Positions 47,595 to 58,724 of a DNA stretch of 64,000 nucleotides are shown piece by piece. Location: the NCBI GenBank assembly GCA_017506865.1, contig JAFCMP010000057.1, forward strand, positions 310,001-374,000. Reading direction: 5' to 3'. The stretch's first letter is position 1. Each line of letters opens with the position of its first letter. The notes beneath the pieces are model-generated. The model was not told the origin of the DNA, ran no database searches, and saw only the letters and a program-made list of their open reading frames with translations. The position numbers were made by a program, and so were the translations under genes. The DNA comes from Tribonema minus. Taxonomy: Eukaryota; Sar; Xanthophyceae; Tribonematales; Tribonemataceae.

Positions 47595-48785
47595 TTGCTC
47601 CGCAAGGTCTCAGAGAGTCCAAATCAGGCCTCTTCCACGCCCGCTAAAACACAAACTAGCGCGGAAGAACGCAACTGCAGCGGCGGGCAGGAGGACGACG
47701 ACGACGAATGGGAGGCCTATGCTGACGAGATCTGCAGGAAGGTAGTGCCCCGCCGCCGGCGCGGTCACTTCACGCACGGACTACAGGCCGGCTTTTGAAA
47801 TGTTCTTCGACGCCAATACGAGGATTGCCTGGTGAAGGATCTAGAGGCTGCCTCGGCTGGTGCCGGGGGCAAGCTGACGCAGGCAGCACCTATTGGTGAC
47901 TCGCGCGACACCAGCCGCCGCCGCCAACAGGCTAGCGCGCGGGTCCTGGCGCAGCTGCGCAGCCAGCGTGCGTCGGGGGCAACGGCATGGATGAGCGTGC
48001 CACCCACTGCCAATGACCGCCCGGATGTGGCGCCCATGTCCGGTATGGCAGCAGCCACGATGATTTTGGTTGCGATCTTCATAGACAGGTTGGGCATACA
48101 GGGCGAGGTGTGCCCATGGCGGTGCAGTGACGTGAGCCCCACCTCCACGCATGCGCTCAGCTGCCCCAGCCAGCACATACGGGGGCACAACGCGACACAC
48201 ACTGCCCAAAAGCGGTGCCTGCAGCGCATCTTGAGACAGCACCATGTCTCTATTGTCCGCAATGAGGGCGCTAGCGTCTTCAAGGTGCCGGGGTATCGGG
48301 CGGACACAGTCATTGACCCAGGGTGTCTGCACTTTAGCAGTGCATACCGTAACAAGGAAATAGTGCTAGACACAAGTGTGCGCGCGCCCACAGCGAGCTC
48401 GTACCTGACAGGCAAAACAAATGCCTCGAACACGGACGGCTATGCTGCTGGGGTGGGGGAGGACGCGAAGGTCAAGCACCACACCGGCACCTTGACGTCA
48501 TCTTGGGCTTTTGTGCCGTCCGTGCAGGAGTCGTACGGTCGGCTGGGCAAGCAGACAAGACTTTTTGTCAAGGAGTTGGCAATGCATTTAGCACTGTGCT
48601 CAGGGGGGGTGAAGGCGGATGTGTTACGCAAGGCCGGATTAGCTAAGCGTCAGATCCTCATTGAGCTAAGCGTTTCGCTGGCGCGGGAGTTGGCGGAGCG
48701 CGTCATGGCGTACACACGCGGAGCGCGAATGCTGGGCTGTGTTGCAGCGCCGGTATCCAGGCTCCTAGGGCACAGCGCAGACTAG
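47595..48785 (+). pseudogene. Broken 3' end of a second RLE retroelement
   Basis: One reading frame from 47595 to TAG at 48783-48785, interrupted by TGA at 47796-47798. The downstream part has GATAWMSVPPT, a knuckle CPWRC ... H-A-L-S-C, then GYRADTVI and EIVLDTSVRAP. This is the layout of the C-terminal restriction-like endonuclease of non-LTR elements (SGAWL-type stretch, CCHC, PD-(D/E)XK). No reverse transcriptase is present, so the copy is 5'-truncated. Sequence and motifs differ from the 2126-7649 family. The 3' sequence at 48830-48870 (CTTGGGCCTATATAAATACA) is shared with 14237-14262. Confidence 0.65.
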
Positions 48786-50499
48786 ACTGCTGCGTTGGCG
48801 CAAGCTTTTCGATTGCATAGGCAACCCGGCCTCCCTTGGGCCTATATAAATACAAGCCCATACGTCCAAATCAGGTACAACACTGCATAGCACTTGAAGC
48901 ACGGCGCTCAAGGCTACCTCATGCGGCAACCTCTGTTGCTCACGCTTTCCCAATTCTTTCTTCAAAAACATCACGCGATTGGGAGGTGTATGCAGCCAGT
49001 CAGTGAATGACACAAGCAACCCCATCAAAAGTTGCTCTTGCAGCTTGGAGCATGGTGACGCCCCAAGCTAATCTCTAATCCGCTTACGTCCGAGCGTGTG
49101 CTAGTCTTACGTACATGGCAAGCCCTGTATCATGCTTCAACAAACATAAATGGTTTTGCAAAGCTGTAATATTTCAAATTAAGCTGCAAGTATAATTGCC
49201 TTGAAGAACTCAAGTAGTGCTTACTTTCCAGCAAGCCAGCTTTTGAGCCAGTGGTCTTTCATATTGAACCATGTTGGACTGCTGCACTTCAAGTCAAGTC
49301 TTCCTGAGCTGGCCTGCTCATTTCATGTGGGTTCTTTGGACCTCAGATATGATAGTCAGTCATCATGCTTCACTCAGCAGCGCACATTTGCCACTGGCAG
49401 CCTACCATAATGCACGCAGTGTGCTAGTGTTGGAAGCGGTTCAAGACAAGCATAAAGTACTGCCACGGCCCTGAGTCCAGCATCATCAACTGCACTCTGC
49501 CACTTTTGCGTCTCTGGCAGGCCTGCTCAGTTTCCATCAGCACTACCGTGTACACTGGCACCTGCTACAAATCTGGAGAACAGCCAGCCAACTCAAACCT
49601 ACTGGATGCGGGTGTCAGAGATTGCACCGACACCATGCTCGCTGCGTTGCTTCATTCAGAATGCACCAGCACGGTTTAGTTAGAGAGTTTGATTTTCCTG
49701 CCAAACCACCGGAAGGTTTTTGAGCGGACCCTGCAGCTCCTTTGTTCAAAGGGGAAGATTGACGTATTTGAGGGGGATGGCACCTAGTTGCAGTGTGACA
49801 AGTTCAGGTCCTAGGCGGAGTGTCACCGCCACAGCACCCCTGTTAATATATGATTACTCTCAGTCCCAGCCACAGCAAGCACAGCTGTTGTGGTCCCTCC
49901 ACCATCCAAGCCACAAGTGTCGGACTTCCTGCTGCTCTGCCGTTCGCCGACAACGCGCCACTTACGTCATGTTTGGCGACCTCGGCAGGAGTGCTGCAAT
50001 GCGATTACCAATGATGCAAACACTACTGCTGCATCCTGCTGCCTTACTACTGGTAGTTCCAGTTGCCCCACGCGTGCGTTGTTGGATCTGGTCATGGACT
50101 AGTCTACCACATCAGTATCTCCCTTTCATGATGTCAGGGCCAACTGACATCCACTGGAGCCACAGCTTCTCAGGACGCTTGCCTGCTGCACGTATGCTCA
50201 TAGTTGGCTACCATTTTTTCTGCACTCGTTGTCTGCTGAGGAGTGCGGCCTGGCACCTCACGTGTCCAGCGGCCTGTACAGTAACTTCTAGATGACCTAA
50301 AGGCCATCCGTTGCCAACTAGCGCAGCGGCTGTAATTGCTTTAGAGGTTTTGCGCTGGCCTAGGTACCCGTCTTGCAGTTGCCTCGCAATCCACATTAAG
50401 TTGTTGGCCGTCCCGTGCCCTGGAAGGTGTTGCCTTAATTGACTTTCCATGTGCTACACTCTTGACAAACTGGCGCGCTGTGTACATCCCAAGCTCACT
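48786..50499. other. No supported gene
   Basis: Begins with the 3' tail of the second retroelement (to about 48875). A 191-codon ORF at 49720-50295 and an overlapping Ser/Pro-rich frame have no motif. Nothing else recognised. Confidence 0.4.
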
Positions 50500-50724
50500 C
50501 TTGGTCGTGGCAGCACCGCTCAGGCTCAGCTGCAGTCTTCGTCGCCCTTACTAACTGCGGCTGTGCCTCAACGCAGGTGACGCCCATCGTCAGCGGTAGC
50601 TGACGCGTGACGTTGTCGTAGCCGGTGACCGGAAGGCGCCGGCAGGCACACGACGTTCAGTCTGCGATCACCAGAGTCGCCAGTATTGGAGTGCAGACCA
50701 GCCCTGCCTTGGACATACTGCAGC
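50500..50724 (-). mobile_element. Old, diverged retrotransposon fragment
   Basis: Aligns with 40080-40320 (endonuclease coding part, minus strand) through recognisable blocks such as CTGCAGTCTTCGTCGCCC and GTCGTAGCCGGTGACCGG. Many substitutions and small indels are present. The reading frame is lost. This shows the family was active over a long time. Confidence 0.8.
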
Positions 50725-50734
50725 AGAATGTACT

Positions 50735-50910
50735 TTTTATTAATTCTCGCTCAGGGCGCGAAAAAGCCCAGATGATTGGCATCTAGCTGTAAGGAATCTA
50801 CATGTCGTATGACAGTCTGAAATTGTCGCAACGACAACCACTCAAACGCCGCCGCCGCCAAATGGCATCTCGGGGTCCTCCCCTATGTCCTCCTCCATGT
50901 GCCCCGCCCC
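50735..50910 (-). mobile_element. 5'-truncated retrotransposon copy with 10-bp duplication
   Basis: Last 176 bases of the element, close to identical, inserted into the end of the older fragment. Exact flanking direct repeat CAGAATGTAC at 50725-50734 and 50911-50920 (GTACATTCTG on the element strand). The sequence after 50921 (TTTATTAAATTTCATTTTGC, then a GGGCACAAAAGCCC stretch) resembles a further diverged tail. Confidence 0.9.
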
Positions 50911-52009
50911 CAGAATGTACTTGTGTTTATTAAATTTCATTTTGCTTCGCCAGGGGCACAAAAGCCCTCTCTTCTATGCAATGGCGGCGGCGTAAATAGC
51001 GCTCAGTTTTGAAAATGTCATCCCTGTTCAGCGCTGACTCTGAGGTTTGCAGCAGCTGCCCACTCTTGCCTCTGCCGTGTAGTCATGACCCTCGAGGATT
51101 ATGCCATTTTGAGCGCTGTGGAGTGCGACAAGTGCATATAGCCCATGGCGACACTGTGAAGCAGATGTTGTTGTTGTATGTTTGCTCGTCAGCAATTCTT
51201 GCTTTGGCTCTCACCAACCCAATGCTGTGTGTGCTTCTTGCCCATATTATTATGTTGCAAGAAAGAGCCAGTCATGCTTGTCCGCAAACAGAGCCGAGAT
51301 TTGTGCAGCATGGCTGCCTCGGCTGCACGGTGTTGGTGACACACAGACTTCTGATTTGGTATGTGTGCCACCATATTTGAGTTCGTGTGTCAGTGCATAG
51401 CTTTCTTCCTGCTGGTTTCTTCAATGTACGTGGTTGTGTGATTGCAATGTGATTCCCCCGTGCGGTGTAATCATGATGATACAGCCATTTCTCATGGCAT
51501 TTGCAAGGCAGTGCTGCCAACAGCATCAATAGAACCACAAGTAGAGCATCAATGTTGAGCGGTGTCGCAATACCAGTGTCCAATGCAGTGCAGATGAGGC
51601 TGTCTCAAAGATTGCAAACCTTGGGAATACATGGGTCACCCAGCCTCCTGTGGGGCTTTCTGACAAATGCACACCCCATGAATGGTACTCTTGTTGCACA
51701 TTCTGTAGCATGTTGACCGCAGTAGCAAAGCAGCCATCACGCACTCATCAAGTTTGTTCAAGCATGATAAAAAAAAAACAAGACTGCTGATACAAACATG
51801 CAGGCGTAGAGGAGCTGAACAAAAGGATAAAGGGAGGCATGTATATAAACGCCGGTCCAGCACAGCGACCACAGCGTCCAGAGAGTTTACCAGGAGTGTA
51901 TGCGGTTGAGCAGGCACGACAGGAACCCATCCTGGCATATGCCCAAGTGCTCTGATGTCTTGTCTTTTTATCTTGTTCTTTATTGTTGAAAGTGAGAATC
52001 ACTGTCAGT

Positions 52010-52244
52010 TAGGGTTGCCAAAACGGTATTATTGAAAAAATACGGTCAACGGTACTTGTAGCGTAAACCATGCTGATCTTGACCATCTTCGGGTGCCCTG
52101 AGGTTTATCTTCGGGCTGACTGTGCCAGACGCAAAAAATGGTATCGGAGTTCTCCAAAACCTCAATAGGCAGGAGTTTACGGTCAAATTATGGTACAATT
52201 TACGAAGTATATATGTAAAAAAAGGTTCGGTTTTGGCAACCCTA
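52010..52244. mobile_element. hAT-type MITE, 235 bp
   Basis: Terminal inverted repeats TAGGGTTGCCAAAAC (left) and GTTTTGGCAACCCTA (right). Flanked by an exact 8-bp direct repeat CTGTCAGT at 52002-52009 and 52245-52252. The 8-bp duplication and (C/T)AGGGTTGCCA-like ends fit hAT elements. The interior is A/T-rich and too short to code, so it is non-autonomous. Confidence 0.88.
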
Positions 52245-52395
52245 CTGTCAGTCAGGGCAATCAATTGCATTGCGTTGTTTGTCCTGTACATAAGTGTGCG
52301 CGCAGAATAGCGAACCCAGTGGCCAGCGGCAGGGGTGTAATGTGGGGCGCTGTGCTTATGCAGTCCAGGTGCAGCCTATATGGCATTCATCACAA

Positions 52396-52600
52396 CTGCA
52401 GTGTCAGCATCACTAAAATAATGCAACAGCAACAGCTGCAGTGTCAGCATCACTCACACAATGCAACAGACGCTTTGCATGCACATCAGCAATTATCCAT
52501 GCGTGATGAAACAGATACTTTGCCTGCACATCAACAACATCTGTGCTCGGTGGAACAGACACTTTGCCTGCACAACAACACATATTTGTGCTCCAATCAT
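52396..52600. repeat. Degenerate tandem repeats
   Basis: CTGCAGTGTCAGCATCACT recurs at 52396 and 52436 (period 40). It is followed by imperfect repeats of ACTTTGCCTGCACA(T/A)CAACA near 52516 and 52559 and a related CTTTGCATGCACATCAGCA at 52471. Confidence 0.7.
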
Positions 52601-53394
52601 TACCCTGTCGTGTGCAAAGCTTGAGAAAAGACCATCACAGTTGGCATATTTGCAAGAGTTGTGCTGGAGCACCAGGTGATGGTGCAGTGCAACTTGCTCT
52701 CTGCTGATAGTTCTCTACGCATGCCCCACAAGCAACAGTCCCATATTGTGATGATGCACACACAGGGAGTCACCACCAACTTAAAAGCCACATGCCCCAC
52801 TTGATCACACAACACAACAACTGTGGTTTGGGGTGGGTCATCAAGAAGCATGCTGTACATGCGTAGCACGAATTACATGTGTGGACTGCGTTGCGCATTG
52901 CTGCAGCAGCCCGGTGTTGACACATCTGGTGATGGCAGCTTAAATTCAGGCCGATGCGACTGCAGAAGCGGCAGTGGCGCCGGAGCGACCGCAGCAGCTG
53001 CAGTGGCGGTCGTTGCCCCAAGCGAGAGCATCGTGCGGCTGTGCAATAATCATGAATGCAGCTGCGATGCAGCAGCACAGAAACTCCGCATGCAGATGCG
53101 CGTCATGCAGTGCAGCCTGCACTAGCAGAACAAGGTTTCATCAGACTATCAGCTGCAGCTGCAGGCTCGGCACAGCAGTATCCGCCGGCGGTGGCAACAA
53201 CAGAAGCACGAGCGGCTGAACTGATGCTCCGGCGCTGACATGACAGCTGCAAAGAGGCCGCTGTTGGAAGCTTCCGTTCACAACATTGCCGCCAACACCG
53301 GCAGCACCAGCGGCAGCAGCGGCAGCGGCAGCAGCGGCAGCGACAGCAGCGGCAGTGGCAGCACCAGCAGGCATGGCAGCGCTCAATTCGCAGG

Positions 53395-56300
53395 TCACTC
53401 TGTCTTCTGGCGCTTGGCAGGCTCCTCAAAGCCGTCGCCATCGTCCATGTCCATGTCCTCATCCTCCGGGTCCAGCGACCCTTCGCTGAAGTTGCCGTCC
53501 GTGATCTTCTTGAAGACGTCCGCTGCCGAGTCGTTGTGTGCCACCTCTGCCAGCGGCTTCACTTCTGGGTCTGCAGAAGGGGGCGACGCCATTGGCAGCA
53601 GGGGCGGCGGAGGCGGCACCTGCCCCCAGCTGCTGAGGAATTGAGGGGGGGGCGGAGGCGGTGGAGGCTGCTGCTGCTGCTGTTGTGCTGCCGCATCTGG
53701 GGCTGCTGCTGGTGTTGCTGCAGATGGTGCGTCACCGGTGGCACTTGCGCCAGCAGTTGCGGTTTCATCTGAGGGCGCTGCGCCCCAGCGACTGCGCCGC
53801 ACCTTGGGTTTGGTGGTGCCGGGCGATGGTTCGGCACTGGTTACTTGACTGGCAGGAGTTGTTGCCGCAGCCACACCTGGCGATGACAGCAGGTACAGAG
53901 AAAGGAAATTGATAGGGTGAGATTCCAAGTGATTGGCACAATCTGTCAAGTCAGAGCAGCAGACTGTGATACCCATGATGCAATGGTGTCAATACCTGAG
54001 TCACCTTGTTCGCAATCAAGAGGTGTTCAGCAACACTGAGAGCGAAGCAACGCACATGCCATGCGCACACCGTTTTCGCACGATGAGTGCAGGGTGTGCA
54101 GCGCATATTGAAGAGGACTGGCTGTATAATGCGCGATACCAGTGCAGCACTTCAAGTGCAACTAGGCGCTTCGCTGGCGCATCACGTGCACGGGCGCTGT
54201 ATGCGAAGAACATCACTCAGCAGAAGATTGGCCCTGCACTTATACCATCACGGTCTGCGGATGCGCCGAACTGTCACAACAGAGCGCGATATGATGCGAG
54301 CTGCACTGCTTCAGACAAGCGACATACACCAAGAACACCTACATGCACGTGAAGTGTCAGAATGTGAGAGTCACCTTCGGTGCCGTTTGATGCTGTGTGT
54401 GTCACCACTGCCTGCTGTGCTGGCACGGTGAGCTGTGGTGGCGGTGGGAGTGTCACCTGCGGCGGCGGCGGCGGCAACCCCGTCTGTGCGCGAAAGCAAT
54501 AACCAGAAGAGGTGCACAGATGTCAGAAACGTCGCCACTGCCGCGTATTCTTGCACATTGGTCACCATCAGACAATGGTGCCGGTGGCGCATGGAGCAAG
54601 AGCACACAAGTACACATGCGGGCATACAAGAGATCTATTATTTCTGTGTCCGTTATAACATTCAGACTATCCAATACCACAGGAGGCACGGCAAACAACA
54701 TAGAACAGCTTGCCTGCTGTTGCTGAGCGCTGGGCCACTGGTGAACTTGAACTTGAGCTTGCGGTGCATACCCTGACGCGCCAGATTGTGCAAAGGCCGG
54801 GTTGTAACCGGGCGGGTACGCCTGCATTGGGGAAGCATGCAGTGACACAGACTTCTGAAATCAGCAGCGCTGACGTAATCACTCACTCTGACACTGTGAT
54901 GGTTTGTTGGCAGTAATGCAATGCTTTGGGTACAATTTCTGGCACGGGCAATGTTGTTTCAAACAGTACTCAAATGGGCAGATATTGGGCAGATATGAGC
55001 CGCTGACTCATGCTGCACCAGCTGATTCAGCGAGAATGTAGCTATAGCACCAACACAGCTCAGACTGTACGGCCTGCCAGCAACTTCAAGCAATGCACAA
55101 CTCGTGCATTAGCACATACAGGGTGCACGTGTGTTGGTGTGTCTGCGCCTGTGCCGAAAAGGAAGGACACCAGTGAGTGCGAGGCGCACAAAATCATGTG
55201 ACCACGCTGCTACATGGCTCCTGTCTGGTGGGCGGTGATACAACACGCATCAATGACTACTTCGGCTCCAAACTCAGAGCATGTGTTAACTGCACCTCAA
55301 ATTATACATAATGCAATGCCACTCAGCACTTTCTGCAAGCTTTGACACTTCAAAGATCAAGTGAGCACATGAACAACCGTACCTGCTGCTGCGGGGGGTA
55401 CCCCCCGTATGCCTGCTGCCCATAGCCTTGAGGGGCGAAATTTTGAGCAGCATACCCGGGCGTGGGTGTATACTGGCCGTACTGCGCAGCCTGGGGCGCG
55501 TATTGGTGCTGCTGCAGCACCGCCTGAGGCGTACTTGCGTACTGCTGATCAACTGCGGCCGTGGGCGAGTATTGAGGTTCGGGGGGTGGCGGCGGGGGCT
55601 TGTCAGCCTGTGAAATTGGAGGTACAAGCATAGCAAAATTGCAGTGAGACTCGCGGTTGCTGCAGATTGGCGTACTGCACATCGCAGACACAGCGAATGA
55701 ACATGCAGGAGTGGCGTCGCTCTCGTGGCGAGCGTGAGCAACGTGCACCGTATGCTATGAGGTACGGTCAGGTGCAGCAATTGCCGTCTTTACTAACACA
55801 GTTGCAGATCAAATGTTCATACTGCAGCCACAGCAGCGCTTGACGCAAACTTGCAGTACACCTTGGCGCAGCAACGTGGCTGCCATCGGTAAAATGGTGG
55901 CATTGACGGCAGCTCTGCGCCCTTGCCCACCTGTTTGTCAGCACCAGCAGCGGACGCGGGCGGCGGAGGCGGCACCTGCGCCTGCGTGGCGGTCAAAGCA
56001 GCAGCAGCGCTCGACACAGCAGCAGCAGTGCTCGGCGCAGACACGTCAACGCTCGACAGCGCCTGGAGCGAAGGGGAGCCGCTGCCGCCACCAGCGCTGG
56101 TGTCCGTCTTGCCTTCCTCCATGGGGGGCGGGGGAACAGCTGCGTAACCGTAGTCTTCATCGGGGTACTCGGCCAAGAGCTCATCGTAGAGAGCATCGTC
56201 CTGACCCGTGGCGGGTGGAGTCTCCTTCTTCTTTACAGGGGGCGTAGCGCGTTTGGTGGAGGATGCGGAAGACGTTCGTGCGGGGCGGCGGTGGCTGCTG

Positions 56301-58724
56301 CTGTGGGTGCTGGCGGCAACCTGGCACAGCGATGCAGGGGGCAAGTGTACATTTGAATTAGCGAGGTGAGATGCAGTGCGATTGCATTGGGGACGGGCAG
56401 GCCATTGGTGGACAAAGGGGTTGCTTTCATGCAGCATTAGACTACATAACTGCAGGTAGCGTGCATGCGACGTTCAGGCAGTCTGGCGCTTGGATAGTAT
56501 GCAACCATCACACTCGATAGCAGAGGGCGCATCCTAAGTTCCCGGTCACTGTTGATGTGGTCAATTCTGACTGAATACGTCAGATTTTTACATCCACGCA
56601 TGCATAAATACCCCACCTGTGCCAGTACTTCAGCGCTGGGGCTGCTCAACCCCCCCGACTCCCACGGATCTGCTGCGGACCGCGACTTTTTTGCTGACGA
56701 TGATCGCGAAGCCTTGGAGTTTGATGAGGAGGAGCGCGAAGGCACCACCATGTCTGCTTCAGACAGCCCAAAGAGCCCTCGCGTGTGCCAGTTGGCAACT
56801 ACTCGTTCCACAGCCGGCCTGCGCACAGAGAGGGACACAGTTACAATGATGCATTTGAGTTGACTGACTGGTATGGCAGTCAACAAGGGGGGTCAGTCCC
56901 CTCCCCTGCCGTCATTGCCACTGATGAAGCAGAACAAGTCCCCCCTATAAGAGGAATCACCCAACCAGTGCGCAGGCCGAGAAGACAGTATGTATGCGCT
57001 TCTGCATCCTGCTTGCACAAGCCCCAAACCATAGTGTGTTCATGTGGTACATACATACTTCAACATACTAAACACAGCGTTATATGTGACACGGCGATCT
57101 TTGGTGGGAGGCCCTGACCCGAACCCTGGCAGGCCAAGGCACAGGCACGCGACTTGCGCCTTGTGGTGTGGTGACAACGTGCAGTCAACGATGCTGCTAC
57201 AAGTGACTGTAGGTAACACAACTGCTGCGGAGCAAAAAGTATGCCCTACATACCTGGCTCTAAGTGAACCCTCATCCTCCAAAAATACGCCAAAATTGGT
57301 GCTAGTAGTCCTGAGTGATGACACTGTATAGATTATCAGCATTACTGCAGCTGCCCGCCGCACCGCGCTCGCTTGTCAGAAAAGGAGGTTAGGGTTGGGG
57401 CCCTGATCGAAACCACAGCCTGGGGGTGTCAAACCCTAACCTAACTCAACACCTTCTAATGTTAACCCTGAACCCTAACCCTAACCCTAGCCCTAATTCT
57501 AATCAAGGCCCGCCACAACGGTTCTGCAACCTCATTGCTACAGCTCTTCCCCGTAGGCACGCAAGTCATGACAGTCATCCGCCGCGCCTCGCTCACCTGT
57601 CCGAAGAGGGCACCTCACGCAGCTTAGGCAGCGTTTCCCCGCGCATGCGCTGTCCGAACCGTGCCGCAAAAACAAGTCCCGAGTCCTTGGCACCAGCGCT
57701 CGGCGGACGACCCGACGACTTGCACAGCGAGTCAATCAGGTACACCACGCCCAGGCGCTGCTGCGGCTTGGCGTGCTTGAGGAACTTCTCCACGGCATGC
57801 ACGACGCGCTGCGCAACGTGTGTCGCGGCGCAGAGGGCAAGTGGCAGGCAAGAGAATGCGCGCATGTGATCAGTTGAGGACATTGGTGACTGAAGTTAGG
57901 CGGCACGGTCGGCATGGTGGTTACGCGCAGGTGGAGCAGCGGTGGCAACAGGACAGGCAGCTCCAGTCACCGTGTCAGCATGCGCAGGTGACTGTTATGT
58001 ATGGGTTCAAGTTGAACATGACATGGCATGACTTGGGTAACAGTAGTCAACCGGCACATGTGTGCCGTGCACATGTCATGACCGACCATACACTCGTTGT
58101 CAACTAATCAAGGGGAACAAATGGGCGAATGGATCCAGCATACTGCTGAAAACATCAGCACCGAAAAACTGCTCATTCGTTGACCATCGACAAATGATAT
58201 ATGGGCATTCATCGGACACGATCACTGTCATAATTTTTTAGTGCTGCGGCAACAAACTGTTGACCACTGTAGGCAAGCTCCCATGGGTAGAGAGGCAAGG
58301 AGCGCATGTTGCAAACGCATTAAAAAAATTGGTACTAGCGTCACTGCAGCAGCTGAGGTCATTTGGAGCAATTAACCTTGCAGGCACCAGCCAGTACCAG
58401 CTGTTGCGCGGACATGCTTGCACATCTGAAAATTGAATTTGAAACGAACGTGCGCTTCTAGCGTCGAGCCATGACACGCCCTTGCACAAAGTGGCATGGT
58501 GCTGAACACTGAAACCCCGCCTTGATTCAAACCAGACTGCACCTCCTGTATAGCTCTTGTTTTGGTACGTCGCGACATATCCATGCACCTTATGGCATGA
58601 TGTAGCAATGTTCAGTACCTTGTACTCCTTCACTTGAGCCTGCGCCTCCTTTGCCGCTTCCTTCACACGCGCCGCAGATATGGGGCGCTTGCTTGTGGCC
58701 AGATACGCCAGCGCCTTGTTCAAC
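53395..58724 (-). CDS. CID-domain (RPR) protein, CTD-binding mRNA-processing type, first exon unresolved
   Basis: Eight exons on the minus strand: 58724-58619, 57808-57597, 56818-56617, 56320-55931, 55607-55383, 54821-54714, 54483-54375 and 53876-53395 (TGA). Phases close at every junction, giving 610 residues. The first seen codon is split (phase 2), so a short upstream exon with the ATG is missing. Residues 1-125 form a CID: LNKALAYLATSKRPISAARV, VVHAVEKFLKHAKPQQRLGV, VYLIDSLCKSS, FAARFGQRM, RVVANWHTRGLF. CIDs bind the phosphorylated C-terminal domain of RNA polymerase II (RPRD, SCAF4/8, Pcf11, Nrd1). The rest is low complexity: Ser/Lys, DDALYDELLAEYPDEDYGY, Pro/Tyr/Gln-rich repeats, poly-Pro, and an acidic end with KRQKTE. 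No RRM is seen. The intron after 54714 starts GCAAGC (GC-AG). The intron 56819-57596 holds a telomere-like tract. Nuclear role inferred. Confidence 0.82.
57432..57494. repeat. Interstitial telomere-like tract (CCCTAA)n
   Basis: Degenerate CCCTAA units, clearest as CCCTAACCCTAACCCTAGCC near 57472-57491. A GGTTAGGGTTGGGG stretch in opposite sense lies just upstream (57387-57400). Located in an intron of the CID gene. Consistent with TTAGGG-type telomeres. Confidence 0.75.

Larger units (their letters stand above)
50921..53394. other. No supported gene; contains a MITE and tandem repeats
   Basis: Holds the hAT-type MITE (52010-52244) and short tandem repeats (52396-52600). ORFs up to 120 codons are without motifs. 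Confidence 0.45.

Noticed and set aside
49720..50295. 191-codon ORF (+)
   Set aside because: No recognisable motif, and overlapping frames are equally open; could be a remnant of a mobile element but nothing supports it.
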